A stretch of 8,215 nt of DNA from Alphaproteobacteria bacterium. Its GTDB lineage: Bacteria; Pseudomonadota; Alphaproteobacteria; Puniceispirillales; Puniceispirillaceae. The translations under genes and the position numbers were made by a program. The notes under the pieces were generated by a model. That model made no database searches, had not been told where the DNA came from, and saw nothing but the letters and a program-made list of their open reading frames with translations. The number at the start of each line of letters is the position of its first letter. Within the stretch, counting starts at the first letter, position 1. The stretch covers positions 1-8,215 of the forward strand of contig JAACDT010000315.1 of NCBI GenBank assembly GCA_009936885.1. The letters run 5' to 3'. Positions 5,944-8,215 of this stretch are shown piece by piece.

Positions 5944-6291
5944 ATGCAACTAACGACAGATGAGCACCTAAAAGCAGAAATCATACTTCAAATCTTGATT
6001 CAAACTAGAACAGCTATGTCCTATTCTGACTTTGCTGTTTGTATGAAGCTTACGGGGCCACAAAAAATCAATCGAATTATCACATGGCTGGAGAAAATCA
6101 CGTTAGAGGATATTCGCGCAGAAAGGCCTTTGCGGGCATGTATGGTATTTTCAAAGCAAACGCCTGGCCTGCCCTCTTCTGGTTTCTTCTCATTCTGTGC
6201 GGAAATAGGCGTTTTTGATTGGCAGAATGATCCCGCAAAAGCTCAGATTTTCATTCAGTCCCAGCAAGAGATACTTTTTTCAACTAATTAG
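5944..6291 (+). CDS. conserved-looking 115-aa protein of unknown function
   Basis: I cannot assign a named family. The protein is soluble with no signal peptide. Residues about 8-58 look helical and resemble a small winged-helix layout (MSYSDFAVCMKLTGPQKINR at 25-44, then IITWLEKITLEDIRAERP). This leads into a strand RACMVFSK (64-71) and a loop GLPSSGFF (75-82), then a helix FCAEIG. The block in which RPL leads to a strand and then GLPxxGFF feels like a conserved family feature in alphaproteobacteria, but that is memory rather than a search. A DNA-binding role is possible and unproven. The nearest purine-rich AGGA is about 15 nt upstream of the ATG, too far to be a convincing ribosome site. 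Its last 8 bp overlap the convergent TusA-like gene. Confidence 0.75.
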   Translation: MQLTTDEHLKAEIILQILIQTRTAMSYSDFAVCMKLTGPQKINRIITWLEKITLEDIRAERPLRACMVFSKQTPGLPSSGFFSFCAEIGVFDWQNDPAKAQIFIQSQQEILFSTN

Positions 6292-6511
6292 ACTTGCGAA
6301 TTAAAAAGGTAAATAAACCATCCTGCTCAGATTGTTGTTCAAGCGTGTGACCTGATGTTTCGCAAAAATGCTGAAAATCTATTGGCGCTGCTGGGTCATC
6401 TGCTGTTATTTCTGCTAATTGACCCGTAGCCATAGATTTTAGAGCGCGCCTTGCTTTCAAGACTGGCAATGGACATTTCAAACCCGTAAAATCAAATATC
6501 TGTTTTTGCAT
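6284..6511 (-). CDS. TusA/SirA-family sulfur-carrier protein
   Basis: A 75-aa protein of exactly the expected size for the TusA/YeeD/SirA family, whose members pass persulfide sulfur between proteins for tRNA thiolation, molybdenum-cofactor maturation or sulfur oxidation. The N-terminal block DFTGLKCPLPVLKARRAL contains the signature CPxP (C13, P14, P16), with C13 the persulfide-carrying residue. The later ITADDPAAPIDFQHFCETSG followed by H matches the second conserved helix-strand region, where TusA proteins read DPxxxxDIPxFCxxxGH. With no sulfurtransferase or thiolation gene next to it, the specific pathway is open, so I give no symbol. No clear ribosome site precedes the ATG. The gene is divergent from the djlA-like gene and converges on the 115-aa protein, overlapping it by 8 bp. 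Confidence 0.92.
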   Translation of the reverse strand: MQKQIFDFTGLKCPLPVLKARRALKSMATGQLAEITADDPAAPIDFQHFCETSGHTLEQQSEQDGLFTFLIRKSN

Positions 6512-6613
6512 TTAGATAAGGAAACTCTGTTTGACAAATCATCATTACACAATACATTTTTACAGGGCTTATGCAACTTGCAATTAACACTAAAAACAGT
6601 CACAACATAGCAT
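6512..6613. other. divergent intergenic region, TusA-like / djlA-like
   Basis: These 102 bp contain the plus-strand promoter candidate at 6531-6558. A purine-rich ribosome site is lacking in front of both start codons, which is notable because both genes are clearly real. No strong hairpin is seen. Confidence 0.4.
6531..6558 (+). promoter_or_regulatory. sigma70-type promoter candidate for the djlA-like gene
   Basis: TTGACA at 6531-6536 is a perfect -35 hexamer. It is followed after 16 bp by TACATT (6553-6558), which matches the -10 consensus at four of six positions. Transcription would start near 6565, giving a leader of about 50 nt before the ATG at 6614. It faces away from the TusA-like gene. 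Confidence 0.5.
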
Positions 6614-7327
6614 ATGAATATTTGGGGAATTATCATTGGCGGGGCTACTGGATTTGCAATTGGTGGGCCCATAGGAGCTCTTCTGGGGGCAGCAGCAGGT
6701 CATTATGCGGAGGTAAAGTTCAAAGGGCCTAGCAATTCTTTTGAGTCTAAAAAAATTGCCTTTACGGTTGCTATCATCGCTCTTTCAGCAAAAATGGCAA
6801 AGGCAGATGGTGTTATTACCCGCTCAGAGATCACAGCATTCAGGCAGAAAGTTCACATCCCCACAGAAGATTTAAAGCGTGTTGGACAATTCTGGGATCT
6901 GGCAAGACAAACCCCAGATGGTTTTCAGTCTTATGCAAAACAAAGTGTTGCGTTATTTGGGAGCCGCGCGCCCATTCTTGAACAATTGCTAGAGTTGCTT
7001 TTTTTCATCGCAAAAGCAGATGGTGAAATCTCCACACCAGAATGGAATTATTTAAACATAGTCTCTTCCATTTTTGGATTTGATGAACTTGAATTTCAAC
7101 GCATGGCAGATATCTACGGAAGTGGAGAAGGTGCCGCCCATACCATCCTTGGAATTGCAGCAGATGCAAGTGAGGGAGAAATCAAGGTTGCTTGGCGTAA
7201 ATTAGTGCGTGAAAATCATCCAGATAAATTGATTTCTCAAGGATTACCAGACGAGTTTGTACAGGCTGCTGCAGATAGATTGCGGCTTATTAATGCAGCA
7301 TATCACTCAATGTTAAAGCGCATATGA
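6614..7327 (+). CDS. djlA: DjlA-like membrane-anchored J-domain co-chaperone
   Basis: A 237-aa protein with the three-part DjlA layout: an N-terminal membrane segment (about 4-30), a TerB-like helical domain (about 47-168) and a C-terminal J domain (about 175-237). The membrane segment has glycines every fourth residue (G5, G9, G13, G17, G21, G25, G29), a glycine zipper like the dimerising helix of E. coli DjlA. The TerB part shows two repeated acidic motifs, AKADGVIT (62-69) and AKADGEIS (133-140). The J domain has YxxLG-like HTILGI, then WRKLVRENHPDKLISQGLP with the HPD at 202-204 that stimulates DnaK. It is some 30 residues shorter than E. coli DjlA because the glycine-rich linker before the J domain is reduced to a few residues (GSGEG). 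No ribosome site is evident; a promoter candidate lies at 6531-6558. It is followed 46 bp later by uup. Confidence 0.93.
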   Translation: MNIWGIIIGGATGFAIGGPIGALLGAAAGHYAEVKFKGPSNSFESKKIAFTVAIIALSAKMAKADGVITRSEITAFRQKVHIPTEDLKRVGQFWDLARQTPDGFQSYAKQSVALFGSRAPILEQLLELLFFIAKADGEISTPEWNYLNIVSSIFGFDELEFQRMADIYGSGEGAAHTILGIAADASEGEIKVAWRKLVRENHPDKLISQGLPDEFVQAAADRLRLINAAYHSMLKRI

Positions 7328-7373
7328 TGCATCAAAACTCACTTATTATAGTAGAAGAAAAGTTATAAAGCTT

Positions 7374-8215
7374 ATGTTAACGCCGCTAATCACGCTTAAA
7401 AATGCTGGGGTAAATCTTGGCGATAGATGGTTACTTCGACATGTGGACTTATCATTGCATGCAGGTGAAAGACTAGCACTTGTTGGTAGGAATGGGGCTG
7501 GCAAATCTACTTTGATGAAACTTATTACAGCAAGCGTAGAGCCTGATGAGGGAAGTCTATGGGTTGCCCCTGGTGTTGAGGTTGCTTATCTGCCACAAAA
7601 TCCGATTATAAATGGGATACAAACACTTGCTAGTTATGTTGGGGATTCCCTTCAAAACCCAGCAGAGTTGCATGTTGCTGAAGCGATGCTTATGAAAATG
7701 GATTTAGATCCTGCGCGTTTAACAAACACACTTTCTGGCGGGGAAGCACGCCGATTGGCACTTGCAAAAGCATTAGTAAATAAACCAGATATATTATTAC
7801 TTGATGAGCCAACTAATCATCTTGACCTGCCGACAATTGAATGGCTGGAAGCGCGTCTTTCTTCTCATCAAGGCGCTTTAGTAATTATCAGCCATGATAG
7901 AGCGTTTCTGCGCTCGCTAGGCAATAGTATTATCTGGATTAATCAATCAACGCTAAAAAGACGCGATGGTGCATTTTCAGAATTTGAGGAATGGTCAGAG
8001 ACCATATTAACAGAAGAAGCTGTAAGACTTGCCAAGCTAGATAAAAAAATAGCAGAGGAGACGAGATGGTCACGCCAAGGTATAAGTGCAAGACGCAAGC
8101 GAAATCAGGGCAGACTAAGAGAATTAGCTGCTTTAAGAGAAGTGCGAAAAAGCGATTTCAATAAAGCAGAACATGAATTTAAAATTTCAAGTGGCAAGGC
8201 AGAGGCAGGCGGACA
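7374..8215 (+). CDS. uup: ABC-F family ATPase, Uup-like, N-terminal part
   Basis: My translation from the ATG at 7374 gives 280 residues (MLTPLITLKNAGVNLGDRWL...) that run off the right edge, a little under half of a typical Uup of about 600-635 aa. The first nucleotide-binding domain is complete: Walker A GRNGAGKST (38-46), Q-loop YLPQNP (72-77), signature LSGGE (120-124), Walker B LLLDEPTNHLD (141-151) and the switch ISHDR (172-176). The following linker contains WSRQGISARRKRNQGRLREL at 232-251, a block characteristic of Uup (RQGxxARRxRNxGRxRxL) rather than EttA. ABC-F proteins have no membrane domain; Uup acts in the cytoplasm on ribosomes and is linked in E. coli to suppressing precise transposon excision. 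AGAAGAAAAG about 12 nt upstream is a weak ribosome site. It probably shares transcription with the djlA-like gene. Confidence 0.93.
   Translation, partial: MLTPLITLKNAGVNLGDRWLLRHVDLSLHAGERLALVGRNGAGKSTLMKLITASVEPDEGSLWVAPGVEVAYLPQNPIINGIQTLASYVGDSLQNPAELHVAEAMLMKMDLDPARLTNTLSGGEARRLALAKALVNKPDILLLDEPTNHLDLPTIEWLEARLSSHQGALVIISHDRAFLRSLGNSIIWINQSTLKRRDGAFSEFEEWSETILTEEAVRLAKLDKKIAEETRWSRQGISARRKRNQGRLRELAALREVRKSDFNKAEHEFKISSGKAEAGG

Noticed and set aside
6478..6672. Minus-strand 64-codon frame across the TusA/djlA intergenic region
   Set aside because: It overlaps the TusA start in another frame and lies antisense to the djlA membrane segment; no coding features are seen.

Overview
The window looks like ordinary chromosome from an AT-rich Alphaproteobacterium, possibly a marine or free-living lineage. 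The evidence is indirect. The PlsC-type acyltransferase carries a KHQSxWET catalytic block that I associate with alphaproteobacteria. DUF2237, a lone TusA-like protein, a short DjlA and an Uup-type ABC-F ATPase also fit such a genome. There is no rRNA, tRNA, CRISPR array, complete insertion sequence or phage module. Most intergenic sequence is short and AT-rich.

Layout. The left edge holds the first 72 codons of a class III nucleotide-cyclase-like (DUF2652-type) protein on the minus strand (1-217). Upstream of it on the same strand is a complete Gfo/Idh/MocA oxidoreductase (413-1561). A divergent intergenic region (1562-1851) with a perfect but widely spaced 11-bp inverted repeat separates it from two tandem EamA/DMT permeases (1852-2763 and 2767-3642, 3 bp apart). 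Next comes a periplasmic cytochrome c'/c-556-like protein (3737-4174). A 332-bp gene-free stretch (4175-4506) follows, with a candidate terminator and a strong hairpin at 4365-4413.

On the minus strand a compact three-gene unit runs from 5795 to 4507: a plsC-like acyltransferase, then a DUF2237 protein (1-bp gap), then a small single-pass membrane protein (11-bp overlap). On the plus strand is an unrecognised conserved-looking 115-aa protein (5944-6291). Its 3' end overlaps a convergent TusA-like sulfur carrier (6284-6511, minus) by 8 bp. Divergent from the TusA gene, behind a good -35/-10 promoter, is a DjlA-like membrane-anchored J-protein (6614-7327). An uup-like ABC-F ATPase (7374 onward) is cut by the right edge.

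How they fit together. The permease pair plus the divergent oxidoreductase could be a small uptake/export-and-oxidation locus for an unknown metabolite. The acyltransferase unit concerns membrane lipid synthesis. The remaining genes serve redox, sulfur-relay, chaperone and translation/DNA-maintenance roles. I see no clear novel defence or mobile system. The best leads are the 4365-4413 hairpin, the cyclase-like protein at the left edge and the DUF2237/small-membrane-protein pair tied to plsC.
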